A stretch of 47,664 nt of DNA, taken from an uncultured Roseburia sp. (GTDB lineage: Bacteria > Bacillota > Clostridia > Lachnospirales > Lachnospiraceae). Location: the NCBI GenBank assembly GCA_947573605.1, contig CANPGM010000026.1:1-47664 (forward strand). The letters run 5' to 3'. The position numbers and the translations under genes were made by a program. The notes beneath the pieces were generated by a model. It did no database searches, was not told the DNA's origin, and saw only the letters and a program-made list of their open reading frames with translations. The first letter of the stretch is position 1. Each line of letters starts with the position of its first letter. Below, one piece after another: positions 1 to 8,293 of the stretch.

Positions 1-39
1 TTGAAGTATTTTGAGCTATTTTAATCAGAGGAGGAAACA

Positions 40-639
40 ATGGGGATAGAAACAGCAAAAACAGGGAAGTTATTATATCATTTGACAAAATTAAAAAACT
101 TAGAGTCAATTATTGAGAATGGGTTATTGCCACGGAATGAAGTAATTAAACAAAGAATAAAATTTGGAGATATTGCAAATGCTGATATAATTTCCAAAAG
201 AACAGAGTTAGGATTGGATTTATATACACCATTTCACTTTCATCCATATTCAGCTTTTGATGTTGCGGTGAAACATACATATCAAGGGCAGGATATGATA
301 TATTTATGTTTAGATAGAGAGTTAGCTAAACAGAATCATTTTAAAATACTTCCGATGCATCCGTTATCAGCTGATGAATGCATATTATATGAGTATGATG
401 AAGGATTTCAAAAAATAGATTGGGATACTTTAGTGGAAAAAAATCGTGTTGACGAATATGCTAAACATGTAAAAATGGCAGAGTGCTTAACAGAAAACAT
501 TATTCCTATTAATTGCTTTAAATGTATATATGTACCGTCGGAAAATATTAAAGAGAAAACTTTATGCATATTAAGAGAAAATGGAGTTGATTTTCCACCA
601 CCTTATATCAATGTTATGGGTGTTTGGTTTGATGAATGA
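40..639 (+). CDS. darT: DarT-like DNA ADP-ribosyltransferase toxin
   Basis: This 199-residue protein matches the DarT family (old DUF4433). These toxins use NAD+ to attach ADP-ribose to thymidine in single-stranded DNA and so block replication. Visible family features are the N-terminal NAD-site segment LYHLTKLKNLESIIENGLL (residues 12-30), an Arg near residue 54, the TPFHFHPYSAF stretch (63-73) in place of the usual PFYF.PRSPM, and a C-terminal AECLTENIIP block whose Glu148 fits the catalytic glutamate. A strong AGAGGAGG site precedes the ATG. The next gene encodes a macrodomain partner, the normal darT-darG order, which makes the call firm. The gene is much richer in A+T than the core genes to the right, suggesting transfer. 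The window starts only 39 bases upstream, so promoter and neighbours are unseen. Confidence 0.88.
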   Translation: MGIETAKTGKLLYHLTKLKNLESIIENGLLPRNEVIKQRIKFGDIANADIISKRTELGLDLYTPFHFHPYSAFDVAVKHTYQGQDMIYLCLDRELAKQNHFKILPMHPLSADECILYEYDEGFQKIDWDTLVEKNRVDEYAKHVKMAECLTENIIPINCFKCIYVPSENIKEKTLCILRENGVDFPPPYINVMGVWFDE

Positions 640-664
640 TTATGAAATTGAAGGGAAGGATAGT

Positions 665-1699
665 ATGATTAAATTTGTTACTGGCAATATTTTTGATTCT
701 GGTGCAGATTGTCTCATAAATACAGTTAACTGTGAGGGATTTATGGGGAAGGGTATTGCATATCAGTTTAAAATGCGATTCCCCGAAAATAATCGTGATT
801 ATGTAAAGGCATGTAAAGGGGGAAGTTTAAGGATAGGGACAATTCATTATTATAAAGAAGATGGGATATGGATTGTAAATTTTCCAACTAAAGACAAATG
901 GAGAGGAAAAGCTAAAATAGATTATATAGAAAAGGGGCTAGAACAACTTACAAGCTTTATTATTGAGCATAATCCACAGACGATTGCTATACCACCATTA
1001 GGATGTGGAAATGGTGGTCTTGATTGGGGCGTTGTAAAAAATGTTATTACTGAGAAACTTCAATTAATAGAAGATAAATATACTTTTTTGATATATGAAC
1101 CATCTATTTCATATAAAGCAGTTCCTAAGGAAGCACCTAATATAAGTGTTTCTGGGTTGGCGTTGCTACAGATTAGACTGCATTTGAAAAAATTTAATGC
1201 TTTGAGATTACAGAAATCGGGATATTTTACAAATTATTTTTTGGAGGAAGAGTATTTTAAGTTTGATAAATGGAAATATGGACCATATTCTCATGGGATA
1301 GATATTGTAGCAAGGTCTTTAAATGAGTATCAAAAGTATTATGGATTGACAAATTCAAAAGATACTTATGATCAAATTTATAAAGTGATATGTAGTAAAA
1401 AGACAGAAGATAAATTGGAAAAATTGATTCCTGCAATTGAGAAATCAACAATGTATGTAAACCAAATCTCTACAGATAAAAAATTGGAAGGTGTTGCGAC
1501 AGTATTATTTATTATCCAGAAAAATAATCGAGTATCAAAGGATATGATAGTTCAATTATTTAGAGAATGGTCAGAGGATAAGGCAAAAAGGTTTTCGAAA
1601 AGTTATATAATGGACTGCATAGACTATTTGGAAAGAACGAATATAATAGTGAAAGATATTTGTGGCAGTTATGAGATTTCTGCAAATATGTGGAAATGA
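665..1699 (+). CDS. darG: DarG-like macrodomain antitoxin (DNA ADP-ribosyl glycohydrolase)
   Basis: The first ~150 residues are a macrodomain that would remove ADP-ribose from thymidine, reversing DarT. Key features are the start MIKFVTGNIFDS, the NTVNCEGFMGKGIA substrate loop, NFPTKDKWRGK containing the lysine that is catalytic in DarG, and PPLGCGNGGLDW. The remaining ~190 residues form the C-terminal domain that in this family binds and blocks the toxin directly. I chose the ATG at 665 because an AAGGGAAGGA site lies just before it and the macrodomain begins there. An in-frame ATG at 632 would overlap the end of darT but lacks a site. The two genes are 25 bp apart and surely cotranscribed. 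Base composition is as A+T-rich as darT. Confidence 0.88.
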   Translation: MIKFVTGNIFDSGADCLINTVNCEGFMGKGIAYQFKMRFPENNRDYVKACKGGSLRIGTIHYYKEDGIWIVNFPTKDKWRGKAKIDYIEKGLEQLTSFIIEHNPQTIAIPPLGCGNGGLDWGVVKNVITEKLQLIEDKYTFLIYEPSISYKAVPKEAPNISVSGLALLQIRLHLKKFNALRLQKSGYFTNYFLEEEYFKFDKWKYGPYSHGIDIVARSLNEYQKYYGLTNSKDTYDQIYKVICSKKTEDKLEKLIPAIEKSTMYVNQISTDKKLEGVATVLFIIQKNNRVSKDMIVQLFREWSEDKAKRFSKSYIMDCIDYLERTNIIVKDICGSYEISANMWK

Positions 1700-2035
1700 A
1701 GTTTCAAACCAGTAACTGTAAATAATTGATAATTTTTGTTGTGGTTTGGAAAATTAAGAGATAGAAATTATTTATATGGAATGTTGAGAAAGAGTATATT
1801 AAACTTTTGCATCAGGACAGTCCCAAAATGATGGAATCTTTATATTTGTGGGAAAAGGGATGCACGAACGGTATTCGTACTGTAGAAATATTGCCCATAT
1901 TTCCGTGCTTTTGAGGGGATATGTTCTAATTTTGTACTCATGTAGAGACGGTTGTACTTTTGTCTAAACCCGGTATCAAACATGAGCCTTCCGCCTGTCC
2001 GTTATCATAAAAGATCCGGTTATCTACACACTCTA
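1700..2035. other. Gene-free AT-rich spacer after darTG
   Basis: No convincing open frame or RNA gene is visible between darG and the repeat at 2036. A small inverted repeat (ACGAA, 5-base gap, TTCGT) sits at 1864-1878. This spacer marks the change from AT-rich island DNA to ordinary core base composition, so one edge of the island may lie here. Confidence 0.5.
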
Positions 2036-2100
2036 TAAAAAAGAGCGCTTCGCACTCTATATACATGCGTCTGACGACGCAGTTTCCTATAAGACAAAAA
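2036..2100 (+). repeat. Dispersed double-hairpin repeat, copy A
   Basis: The layout is an A-run, a first hairpin (AGAGCGCTTCGCACTCT), then ATGCGTCTGACGACGC (stem GCGTC/GACGC), then AGTTTCCTATAAG and another A-run. Four further copies occur at 15871, 22811, 27590 and 27961. It lies downstream of the leftward gene at 2135, just past that gene's terminator. Read on the opposite strand it gives the nonsense peptide YRKLRRQTH. Confidence 0.75.
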
Positions 2101-2122
2101 AAAGGGCTGCTCCCCGCAGCCC
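2096..2122 (-). terminator. Rho-independent terminator of the 133-aa gene
   Basis: On the minus strand a 7-bp GC stem, GGGCTGC/GCAGCCC (2104-2122), has a 5-base loop and is followed directly by a run of eight T. It starts 13 bases past the stop codon at 2135. Confidence 0.85.
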
Positions 2123-2134
2123 CGAAAATTCAAA

Positions 2135-2536
2135 TTATTTTTCTGTCTTTGCCTCTGCCTTCTCCGGCTCTTTTGCCGCTTCTTCCACAGGCTCGTCATC
2201 TTCGTCTTCAAAGAAGTCATCTTCGTAATCGTCTTCGAAATCGTCTTCAAAGTCTTCAAGATAATCCGGCGTAAAGAAACGATAAATTCCGTAAATCGCC
2301 GCTGCAACAGCTACAATAATACCGATAATTGCAAAAATCCATACAATCTTAGAGGACTTCTTCTCTTCCTCTTCCTTTTTGTTCAATAATTCATTCAACT
2401 TTGTCATGTTCATCAGCTCTTCTTTCTTGTTTAATAATTCGCTTAATTTTGTTGCATTAATGAAGTCATCCTTCTTGCTTAACAAATCGTCCCATTTACT
2501 CAAGCCTCTCCACTCCTCCTTTTTATTTTTACTCAT
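2135..2536 (-). CDS. Small single-pass membrane protein with acidic tail
   Basis: A 133-residue protein of unknown function. Residues ~1-60 are hydrophilic and contain an imperfect tandem repeat of about 17 residues built around KLSELLNKKEEL and KLNELLNKKEE, likely amphipathic helix. A transmembrane segment follows (about IVWIFAIIGIIVAVAAAIYGIY, residues ~64-85). The rest is highly acidic (DFEDDFEDDYEDDFFEDEDDE) and ends in a Glu/Lys/Ala stretch. No catalytic motif is visible. The start has an AAGGAAT-type site. It stands alone, with its own terminator, downstream of pcrA on the same strand. Its layout suggests an adaptor or envelope protein, but that is a guess. Confidence 0.75.
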   Translation of the reverse strand: MSKNKKEEWRGLSKWDDLLSKKDDFINATKLSELLNKKEELMNMTKLNELLNKKEEEEKKSSKIVWIFAIIGIIVAVAAAIYGIYRFFTPDYLEDFEDDFEDDYEDDFFEDEDDEPVEEAAKEPEKAEAKTEK

Positions 2537-2694
2537 ACTGCCATTCCTTATCCCATTTTAGATAAGATAATTCATTTAATTTATACCGTCCGAGGCTTTT
2601 CTCAAAGGTTTCGTTCCGATCCGGTATAACATCTGTTTATATTATATCATATATTTCCCTTTTCGCCTATAAAAAATTTATAAATTATAAGAAT

Positions 2695-4938
2695 TTATTC
2701 TTTTTTCAATTTTGCGAATGATGCGAACATCTTTTTTACTCCGTAACGCTCAAAATCTACCGTTACTTCATAATCCCTTCCGCCGTCTGCTATACCGGTA
2801 ACGACGCCTCTTCCGAATTTGATATGCAAAACCGTATCTCCCGTCGTATAGTCAAGCGTTCCTTTGCCAAAACTGCCAAAAGAAGAAAACGCCTTTGCCT
2901 GTATACTCTGACCGGACGGCTGCTGCCGCATCGGCTGAAAGCGGGGCGCTTTTCGCGCTGCGGACTGCGTTGTCTGCACGGTTTTAAACAGTGGTTTATT
3001 TAATCCGCCTTCCAACAGCTCCTGCGGTATCTCTTTCACAAAACGCGACACTTTATTATACTGCGTTTCTCCCCGAATCATACGTTGTCTTGCGCACGTT
3101 ACAGACAATTCTTCCATTGCTCTTGTAATTCCCACATATGCAAGCCTCCGTTCCTCTTCCAGGTCCTCCTCTGCATGATCGGAAGTAATTGCCATATAAC
3201 CGGGAAACAGCCCGTCCTCCATTCCTGCCAGAAAAACCTTCGGAAATTCCAGTCCCTTTGCACTGTGCAGCGTCATAAGCACCACATAGTCGCTTTCCTC
3301 GTCAAGCCCGTCAATATCGGCAACAAGCGCGACTTCCTCTAAAAATCCGCCAAGCGTCGGCTGCTCGGCCCCCTGTTCGTAAGCGGCGGCTTTACTGATT
3401 AATTCATCGATATTGCCGATTCTGGCTTCCGCTTCGTCTGTTCCCTCCGCTTCCAGTTCCTTTACATATCCCGTCTCATCAATTACCGCTTCCAATAATT
3501 TTGTCACGCCCAATATCTCCGCTTCGCTCCGGAATTTTTGAATCAGAGTGACAAAAGGTTTTATTTTTGCCGCGCTTCTTCCGATCGTTGAAATTTGATC
3601 CGCTTCCTTTAGCGCATGATAAAAACTGATTTCCTGCATCGCCGCGTATTCGGCGGCCCGCGCTAACGTCGTCGCGCCGATTCCCCGCTTCGGCACATTA
3701 ATAATACGCCGCACAGCCAGATCGTCCCTTGCATTATCAATTGTTTTTAAATACGCCAGCAAATCCTTGATTTCTTTTCTGGCATAGAAATTCACGCCGC
3801 CGACTATTTTATAAGGAATATTAGAAACAATAAACCGCTCTTCAAACAGGCGGGATTGTGCATTCGTACGATAAAGCACCGCGCAGTCCCGATACCGGAA
3901 CCTGCCTGACATTACCGCGCTTTGTATTTTTACAGCCGCAAAATCCGCTTCCTCGTATGCGGTTTCAAACTGCTCGAAGTAAATCTTCTCCCCGGCCTCT
4001 TTTTCCGTCCAGAGGGATTTTTTCTTTCTTCCCACATTATTCGCAATGACACCGTTCGCCGCGCTTAGAATATTCTGTGTAGAACGGTAATTCTGCTCAA
4101 GCTTTATCGTCACTGCTTCAGGAAAATACTTTTCAAAATTCAAAATATTATAGATATTCGCTCCGCGGAATTTATAAATGGACTGATCGTCATCACCTAC
4201 TACACACAGATTTTTATATTTGTCCGCCAAAATTCGAATCAGTTCAAACTGCGCCGTATTGGTATCCTGGTACTCGTCGACCATAATGTAGCGCAGGCGC
4301 TCCTGATAATACGCAAGCACCTCTTCGTCCGCCCGAAACAGTTCTACCGTTTTTACAATTAAATCGTCAAAGTCCAGCGCATTGTTTTTATGTAAGGCTT
4401 CCTGATATTCCCGATAGATTTCGCCCTGCTTTCGTTTTCCGTAATCTCCGGACACCGCCGCCCGGCGGCAAAACTCCTGCGGTGTAATCAATTCATCCTT
4501 AGCGTGGGAAATTGCGGCAAGCAGCGCCTTTTCCTTATAGATTTTTGTATCCACATCCAGACGTTTACAGATTTCCTTCATCAGCGTCTTCTGATCATCC
4601 GAATCGTATATCGTAAAATTCGTGTCATAGCCGATTCGATTGATATAGCGTCTTAAAATGCGAACGCAGGCGGAATGGAATGTCGATACCCAAATACTCT
4701 CGGAACCGTATCCGACAAGCGCGTCAATTCTCTCCCGCATCTCTCCCGCCGCCTTATTGGTAAAAGTGATCGCCATTATGTTGTACGGATTTACTCCCTT
4801 TTCTTCAATCAGATAAGCGGCCCGGTGCGTCAATACCCTGGTCTTTCCGGAACCAGCCCCGGCAAGAATCAATACCGGCCCTTCCGTCTGAAAAACGGCC
4901 TCTCTCTGCTGTCCGTTTAATCTATCATAAATACTCAT
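2695..4938 (-). CDS. pcrA: ATP-dependent 3'-5' DNA helicase PcrA/UvrD
   Basis: A 747-residue superfamily 1A helicase that unwinds DNA during repair and rolling-circle replication. All motifs are present in order: Walker A AGAGSGKT (26-33), Walker B with DEYQDTN, VGDDDQSIYKFRGA, EQNYRST, TLHSAKGLEFPKVFLAG and EEERRLAYVGITRA. The last ~60 residues (VLHIKFGRGVV...) are the Tudor-like tail typical of PcrA in Firmicutes that contacts RNA polymerase. I prefer the ATG at 4938, which has an AAGGAA site 9 bases upstream, over one nine codons earlier. Length is typical. A TrpR-like yerC homologue lies 1 kb away, recalling the yerC-pcrA neighbourhood of Bacillus. Confidence 0.96.
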   Translation of the reverse strand: MSIYDRLNGQQREAVFQTEGPVLILAGAGSGKTRVLTHRAAYLIEEKGVNPYNIMAITFTNKAAGEMRERIDALVGYGSESIWVSTFHSACVRILRRYINRIGYDTNFTIYDSDDQKTLMKEICKRLDVDTKIYKEKALLAAISHAKDELITPQEFCRRAAVSGDYGKRKQGEIYREYQEALHKNNALDFDDLIVKTVELFRADEEVLAYYQERLRYIMVDEYQDTNTAQFELIRILADKYKNLCVVGDDDQSIYKFRGANIYNILNFEKYFPEAVTIKLEQNYRSTQNILSAANGVIANNVGRKKKSLWTEKEAGEKIYFEQFETAYEEADFAAVKIQSAVMSGRFRYRDCAVLYRTNAQSRLFEERFIVSNIPYKIVGGVNFYARKEIKDLLAYLKTIDNARDDLAVRRIINVPKRGIGATTLARAAEYAAMQEISFYHALKEADQISTIGRSAAKIKPFVTLIQKFRSEAEILGVTKLLEAVIDETGYVKELEAEGTDEAEARIGNIDELISKAAAYEQGAEQPTLGGFLEEVALVADIDGLDEESDYVVLMTLHSAKGLEFPKVFLAGMEDGLFPGYMAITSDHAEEDLEEERRLAYVGITRAMEELSVTCARQRMIRGETQYNKVSRFVKEIPQELLEGGLNKPLFKTVQTTQSAARKAPRFQPMRQQPSGQSIQAKAFSSFGSFGKGTLDYTTGDTVLHIKFGRGVVTGIADGGRDYEVTVDFERYGVKKMFASFAKLKKE

Positions 4939-4989
4939 AATGTCACATTCCTTTCCATACTGCACATTCTCCGACCTGCAGTTTGAAAT

Positions 4990-4998
4990 ATTATACCA
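4990..4998 (-). promoter_or_regulatory. Extended -10 promoter for pcrA
   Basis: On the minus strand TGGTATAAT gives a perfect -10 box with an upstream TG, about 50 bases before the pcrA start. The matching -35 region (TTTTTA) is weak, as is common with extended -10 promoters. Confidence 0.55.
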
Positions 4999-5092
4999 TA
5001 CTCCGTGAAAAATAAAAACGATCTCTGCCCTGCCGGAAAAGCATTCTTAAATTATAGCGATTTTTTCATGGACCGTAAACTGTTTTTATCTC

Positions 5093-5121
5093 TTGTCATT
5101 CACTTTTTCTTCACTTATAAT
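5093..5121 (+). promoter_or_regulatory. Sigma-A type promoter for the DUF1836 gene
   Basis: TTGTCA (5093-5098), a 17-bp spacer and a perfect TATAAT (5116-5121) lie about 95 bases before the start at 5218. The leader contains a small GGACG...CGTCC inverted repeat. Confidence 0.7.
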
Positions 5122-5217
5122 AAAAAAAGGACGTTTCGGGCTCTTTTACACGCGTCCAAAAACACAGTATTCTGGCATAAGGCAGAGATTTTAAGATAGA
5201 AAGGCATGGACATTCAT

Positions 5218-5841
5218 ATGGATACGAAAGCATTTTTAAGTACTATTTTATCAGAATTAAAAGAAATCGGCTATGTGAAACCGGAAGATATTCCGAATAT
5301 AGACTTATACATGGATCAGATTACGACCTTTATGGACGCGCAGTTAGCGGCTTCCAAGCGCAGTGAGAATGATAAAATACTAACAAAGACTATGATAAAT
5401 AACTACGCCAAGAATAATCTGCTCCCTCCGCCGGAGAAGAAAAAATACACGAAAGAACACGTACTGACGCTGATTTTTATTTATTATCTGAAAAATATTC
5501 TCAGCATCAGCGATATCCAAAACATTCTAAATCCAATCACCGACCGCTACTTCGGAAAAAGCACCTCCGACATCCGCTTAGAGGATATTTATACGGAAGT
5601 ATTTGGATTAGAGCATCAGGAAACCAGAAACATCATGAAAGATCTTGCAAAAAAATTCAATACTTCCATGAAAACTTTTGAGGATGCCCCGGAAGAGGAT
5701 AAAGAGCTGCTTCATACATTTAGTCTGGTCTGTATGCTCTGCTACGATATCTATATCAAAAAGACTATTGTAGAGCGCATTATTGACAATATGGAAAGCA
5801 GCGGCCGCAAGCCCGGACACTCTCCGGAAAAAACAAAATAA
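5218..5841 (+). CDS. DUF1836 domain protein
   Basis: A 207-residue protein whose centre matches the DUF1836 family of Firmicutes: LTKTMINNYAKNNLLPPPEKKKYTKEHVLTLIFIYYLKNILSISDIQNIL. This looks like a MerR-like winged helix-turn-helix in which the first helix pair recognises DNA, so a regulatory role is inferred; no target is known to me. An AGAAAGG site lies 13 bases before the ATG at 5218 and only 1 base before an ATG at 5206, so I chose 5218, but 5206 remains possible. It is transcribed alone from its own promoter and ends at a bidirectional terminator shared with the TrpR-like gene. Confidence 0.8.
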   Translation: MDTKAFLSTILSELKEIGYVKPEDIPNIDLYMDQITTFMDAQLAASKRSENDKILTKTMINNYAKNNLLPPPEKKKYTKEHVLTLIFIYYLKNILSISDIQNILNPITDRYFGKSTSDIRLEDIYTEVFGLEHQETRNIMKDLAKKFNTSMKTFEDAPEEDKELLHTFSLVCMLCYDIYIKKTIVERIIDNMESSGRKPGHSPEKTK

Positions 5842-5878
5842 TGCGGAATCCGCAGAAACGCGTTTCTCAATGTAACGC

Positions 5879-5915
5879 AAAAACAGGGAACGTCACAAGT
5901 ACGTTTCCCTGTTTT
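5879..5915. terminator. Bidirectional terminator
   Basis: AAAACAGGGAA...TTCCCTGTTTT forms a stem of about 12 bp with an ACGT-containing inner part. A-run on one side and T-run on the other let it serve both the DUF1836 gene (+) and the TrpR-like gene (-), which converge here. Confidence 0.8.
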
Positions 5916-5951
5916 AGGAAAGCAGCAATCCATTCAAATCGCGGTCACTGA

Positions 5952-6245
5952 CTAAATCTTTTCGGAAAGCCTGGCAAAAACCATATCATATCCGTCATTG
6001 CCGTAATTTAAGGAACGGTTGACACGGCTGATCGTTGCTGTCGAAGCGCCTGTCTTCTCTGCAATGTCAAGATATGTTTTCTGATCACGCAGCATTTTTG
6101 CCACTTCAAATCTCTGAGAAAGGGAAAGCAGCTCGTTTACGGTACACACGTCTTCAAAAAAAAGATAACATTCTTCTCTGCTCTTAAGGCTTAAAACGGC
6201 GTCAAAAAGATAATCAACAGCCTCTGTTCTAAGTTTTTTATTCAT
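5952..6245 (-). CDS. TrpR-like YerC/YecD family protein
   Basis: A 97-residue protein of the TrpR-related YerC/YecD family. The helix-turn-helix is clear: LLSLSQRFEVAKMLRDQKTY then DIAEKTGASTATISRVNRSLNYG. These proteins resemble the tryptophan repressor fold, but no tryptophan link is established in Firmicutes; the Bacillus homologue lies next to pcrA, as here. I start at the ATG at 6245 (MNKKLRTEAVDYL), which follows a GGGGG/GGAG-rich stretch, rather than 13 codons earlier. It runs alone on the minus strand, converging with the DUF1836 gene. Confidence 0.88.
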   Translation of the reverse strand: MNKKLRTEAVDYLFDAVLSLKSREECYLFFEDVCTVNELLSLSQRFEVAKMLRDQKTYLDIAEKTGASTATISRVNRSLNYGNDGYDMVFARLSEKI

Positions 6246-6345
6246 CTCCATACCCCCGACGGCATATTTTGTATCAATAATCAATATAGGAATTTTAACA
6301 TATTAACGTTTTAAAGTAAATACCAAACTTCTCATAGTAAATAAA

Positions 6346-6885
6346 TCAAGCGATCCGCTCTATTCGGCATTTTTGACACAGCGGATATGTCCCCAGAAAA
6401 GGTTCGATTCGTTTTCTCATTTCCTCAAAAGAACTGCCGTAAAAATACAGTGCGGTATAGGTCTTTCCCTCCCAATAACTGTACATGCTTCCGATTCCTT
6501 CCATCGCCTTTTCCATTTGTTCAATCACATAGTTGATATCGCAATTTTTATAAACTTCCTCCGGCAAATCCACACCGTTTGAATAATAAGCCAGACCTTC
6601 TAATGTTCCGACTTTCACTTCGGGTTCTACACCCTGTAAAACAGAACCTTTTGGAATACCGATATGATTCAGCAAATCCGCAAGCCATGCTACAGTCTCC
6701 GGCTTATCATCCGTCAAATGAATTTCTATATCACAATAGGCAATCTCCCCGTCCGGCATTTGAGCTGTGCCTCCCCCGGTAATCTCGCCCATCTTTTCTT
6801 TTTCAAAGATTTCCATTAGGGCGTCCTCCAGCTCAAACCTGTGTTTCGGTTGAAAACGCGCGTTCAGTTTTAATGTGACATACAT
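6346..6885 (-). CDS. Unknown 179-aa protein
   Basis: I do not recognise this family. The protein is soluble, acidic in its middle and ends with LCQKCRIERIA. It has a very good GGAGGG site 6 bases before the ATG, so it is probably translated. The segment with GGGTAQMPDGEIAYCDIEIHL and the two-part build suggest a small alpha/beta fold, as in many immunity-type proteins, but this is only a resemblance. The same reading frame stays open for ~315 bases upstream of the ATG, where a damaged gene seems to lie (see 6886-7237), so the present gene may be the surviving end of a longer or tandem arrangement. Confidence 0.7.
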   Translation of the reverse strand: MYVTLKLNARFQPKHRFELEDALMEIFEKEKMGEITGGGTAQMPDGEIAYCDIEIHLTDDKPETVAWLADLLNHIGIPKGSVLQGVEPEVKVGTLEGLAYYSNGVDLPEEVYKNCDINYVIEQMEKAMEGIGSMYSYWEGKTYTALYFYGSSFEEMRKRIEPFLGTYPLCQKCRIERIA

Positions 6886-7237
6886 TTCATACCCTCCCTT
6901 TTGTAAGTAAACGTTATCTGTATCATTTCCGTAACAAAACGGCTCCTGAAAGGAAATGTATCCCGGAATTTTTTCTTCTGCGTAATCGTCCCCGCAGACA
7001 TCCTGTTCCGCTCCGTCTCCGGCAATTACATAGTCTGCAATCCCGCCGCAGATTATGAAATCACATAAAATACCGCAAATAGAATACAGACGAAAAAAGA
7101 TAAATCCCCGACTGGCATTATTATATTTTTCAAATAATTCTTTGTCAAGAGAGGGTCTTTCATCAGGTCTTCCGCCTGTGCGGCGATTGCCGGCAAGCGC
7201 TCATTTAGGGGGGTGTTAAAACTTTATTTTTATCCAT
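6886..7237 (-). pseudogene. Frameshifted remnant of an unknown small membrane protein
   Basis: On the minus strand an ATG at 7237 has a strong GGAGG site 8 bases upstream but the frame stops after ten codons, just past a run of six C (7208-7213 on the plus strand shows six G). One more C would restore a long frame reading LNERLPAIAAQAEDLMKDPLL and then a hydrophobic segment, LSFFVCILFAVFYVIS, ending at 7053. From there a second frame, continuous with the 179-aa gene downstream, continues with acidic sequence containing PGYISFQEPFCYGNDTDN. The simplest reading is a gene damaged by one or two single-base indels. A sequencing error in the homopolymer, or deliberate slippage, cannot be excluded. 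Confidence 0.55.
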
Positions 7238-7273
7238 TGCATTCGCCTCCTCAAAAGCAGATTGACAATTCCG

Positions 7274-7302
7274 TAGACTTTGCATTTTGAACATGTTATA
7301 CT
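7274..7302 (+). promoter_or_regulatory. Likely promoter of the CPBP protease gene
   Basis: TAGACT (7274-7279), 17 bp, then TATACT (7297-7302) preceded by TG at the extended -10 position. It lies about 100 bases before the ATG at 7399. A degenerate transposon end follows in the leader. Confidence 0.5.
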
Positions 7303-7333
7303 CATTACACAGTTACCGGATGAAATCTGAACA

Positions 7334-7360
7334 TCTGACATTTGACACCTGAATCCTATA
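7334..7360 (+). repeat. Solo end of the 306-bp palindromic element
   Basis: TTTGACACCTGAATCCTATAA closely matches the right end of the element at 27648-27953 (TTTTGACACCCGAATCC then TATAA), including the TATAA target motif and a following TTAAAAAG. No partner end was found nearby, so this looks like a decayed copy lying in the leader of the CPBP gene. Confidence 0.6.
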
Positions 7361-7398
7361 AATTAAAAAGCCGCAAAAACGGCGGAATATGAGGCGAT

Positions 7399-8262
7399 AT
7401 GAAAAAATTCGGACAATTTATGTTTACCATAGTACCGATACTGCTTGTATTGGTCATTCAAAACCTGGCAGCTTTCTTTCTATTGGGAATCGTCGCTTTA
7501 ACGGAAGCGATCTATCTTGCCGTAAACGGCGGGGTCTCCTTCGCACGGATTGCAAATGACATTATGAATCTCCTTACAAATACGGATTTCAGCGCCTGTC
7601 TGATGATAATCTATGCTTTCATTTGCATTTCCCTTTTCGGTCTTTGGTACTATGCCAAATATGACGGAAATTTCCGCGTAAACGCAAAAGAAACCTTTCG
7701 TCCGCTGTCTGTTTTGGGAGTTATCCTGCTTGTTCCGGGTATGCAGTATCTGACCACGTACCTGGTTTCCTTTCTCTCCCTGATTTTTCCGAGCTGGCTC
7801 GAAGCCTATGAAACACTCCTTGAATCCGCCGGTATGGACGAATCGATCTCTCCTCTGCTGCTCATTTATTCCGTTCTGCTGGCTCCTGTTGCAGAAGAAC
7901 TTATCTGCCGCGGCGTTACGCTGAGACAGGCAAAAAAAGTGCTTCCGTTCTGGGCGGCAAATATGATGCAGGCGCTTTTATTCGGCGCGATCCATATGAA
8001 TATGATGCAGGGTACCTATGCGTTCATTCTCGGTCTGATCTTAGGCTTCCTCTGCGAAAAAAGCGGCAGTCTCTATATGCCGTTTTTGTTCCACATACTT
8101 TTTAATTTTTTCGGAACGGTTCTGTCAAATTACATTACCTTCAGCGACACCGCATTTTCCCTTCTTTTCTGGTTTTTCTTCGGACTTATTACAACTGGCG
8201 GCGGTATTGCCCTGTTTCTTGCAGGATACAGAAAGACGGCCGCAGAGACGGAAAAAAGCTGA
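7399..8262 (+). CDS. CPBP family intramembrane metalloprotease
   Basis: A 287-residue, mostly hydrophobic protein with about seven to eight membrane segments. The CPBP (Abi/CAAX protease) motifs are intact: EELICR (166-171, the EExxxR motif), FGAIHMN with His199, and FHILFN with His232. These residues bind the catalytic metal and cut substrates inside the membrane. In Firmicutes such proteins handle prenylated or bacteriocin-related peptides, but no such partner gene is adjacent here, so the substrate is unknown. A GAGG site precedes the ATG. It converges with hisC and stands alone. Confidence 0.9.
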   Translation: MKKFGQFMFTIVPILLVLVIQNLAAFFLLGIVALTEAIYLAVNGGVSFARIANDIMNLLTNTDFSACLMIIYAFICISLFGLWYYAKYDGNFRVNAKETFRPLSVLGVILLVPGMQYLTTYLVSFLSLIFPSWLEAYETLLESAGMDESISPLLLIYSVLLAPVAEELICRGVTLRQAKKVLPFWAANMMQALLFGAIHMNMMQGTYAFILGLILGFLCEKSGSLYMPFLFHILFNFFGTVLSNYITFSDTAFSLLFWFFFGLITTGGGIALFLAGYRKTAAETEKS

Positions 8263-8293
8263 CGCCTGAATCCGCCGCATACGGCCGCTTTGT

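Noticed and set aside
1864-1878. An SOS/LexA-like box (ACGAA, 5 bases, TTCGT)
   Set aside because: The arms lack the CGAAC...GTTCG match of the Firmicutes box, and it is downstream of darG with no gene following on either strand.
3085-3342. Open frames on the plus strand across pcrA, galT, galK, clpX and other long genes
   Set aside because: They lie opposite genes with complete motifs, lack ribosome sites and give low-complexity or Arg/Ser/Phe-rich peptides typical of antisense frames.
5005-5199. A 64-codon open frame between pcrA and the DUF1836 gene
   Set aside because: It begins with GTG without a ribosome site and spans the well-formed promoter at 5093-5121. The peptide has no protein-like pattern.
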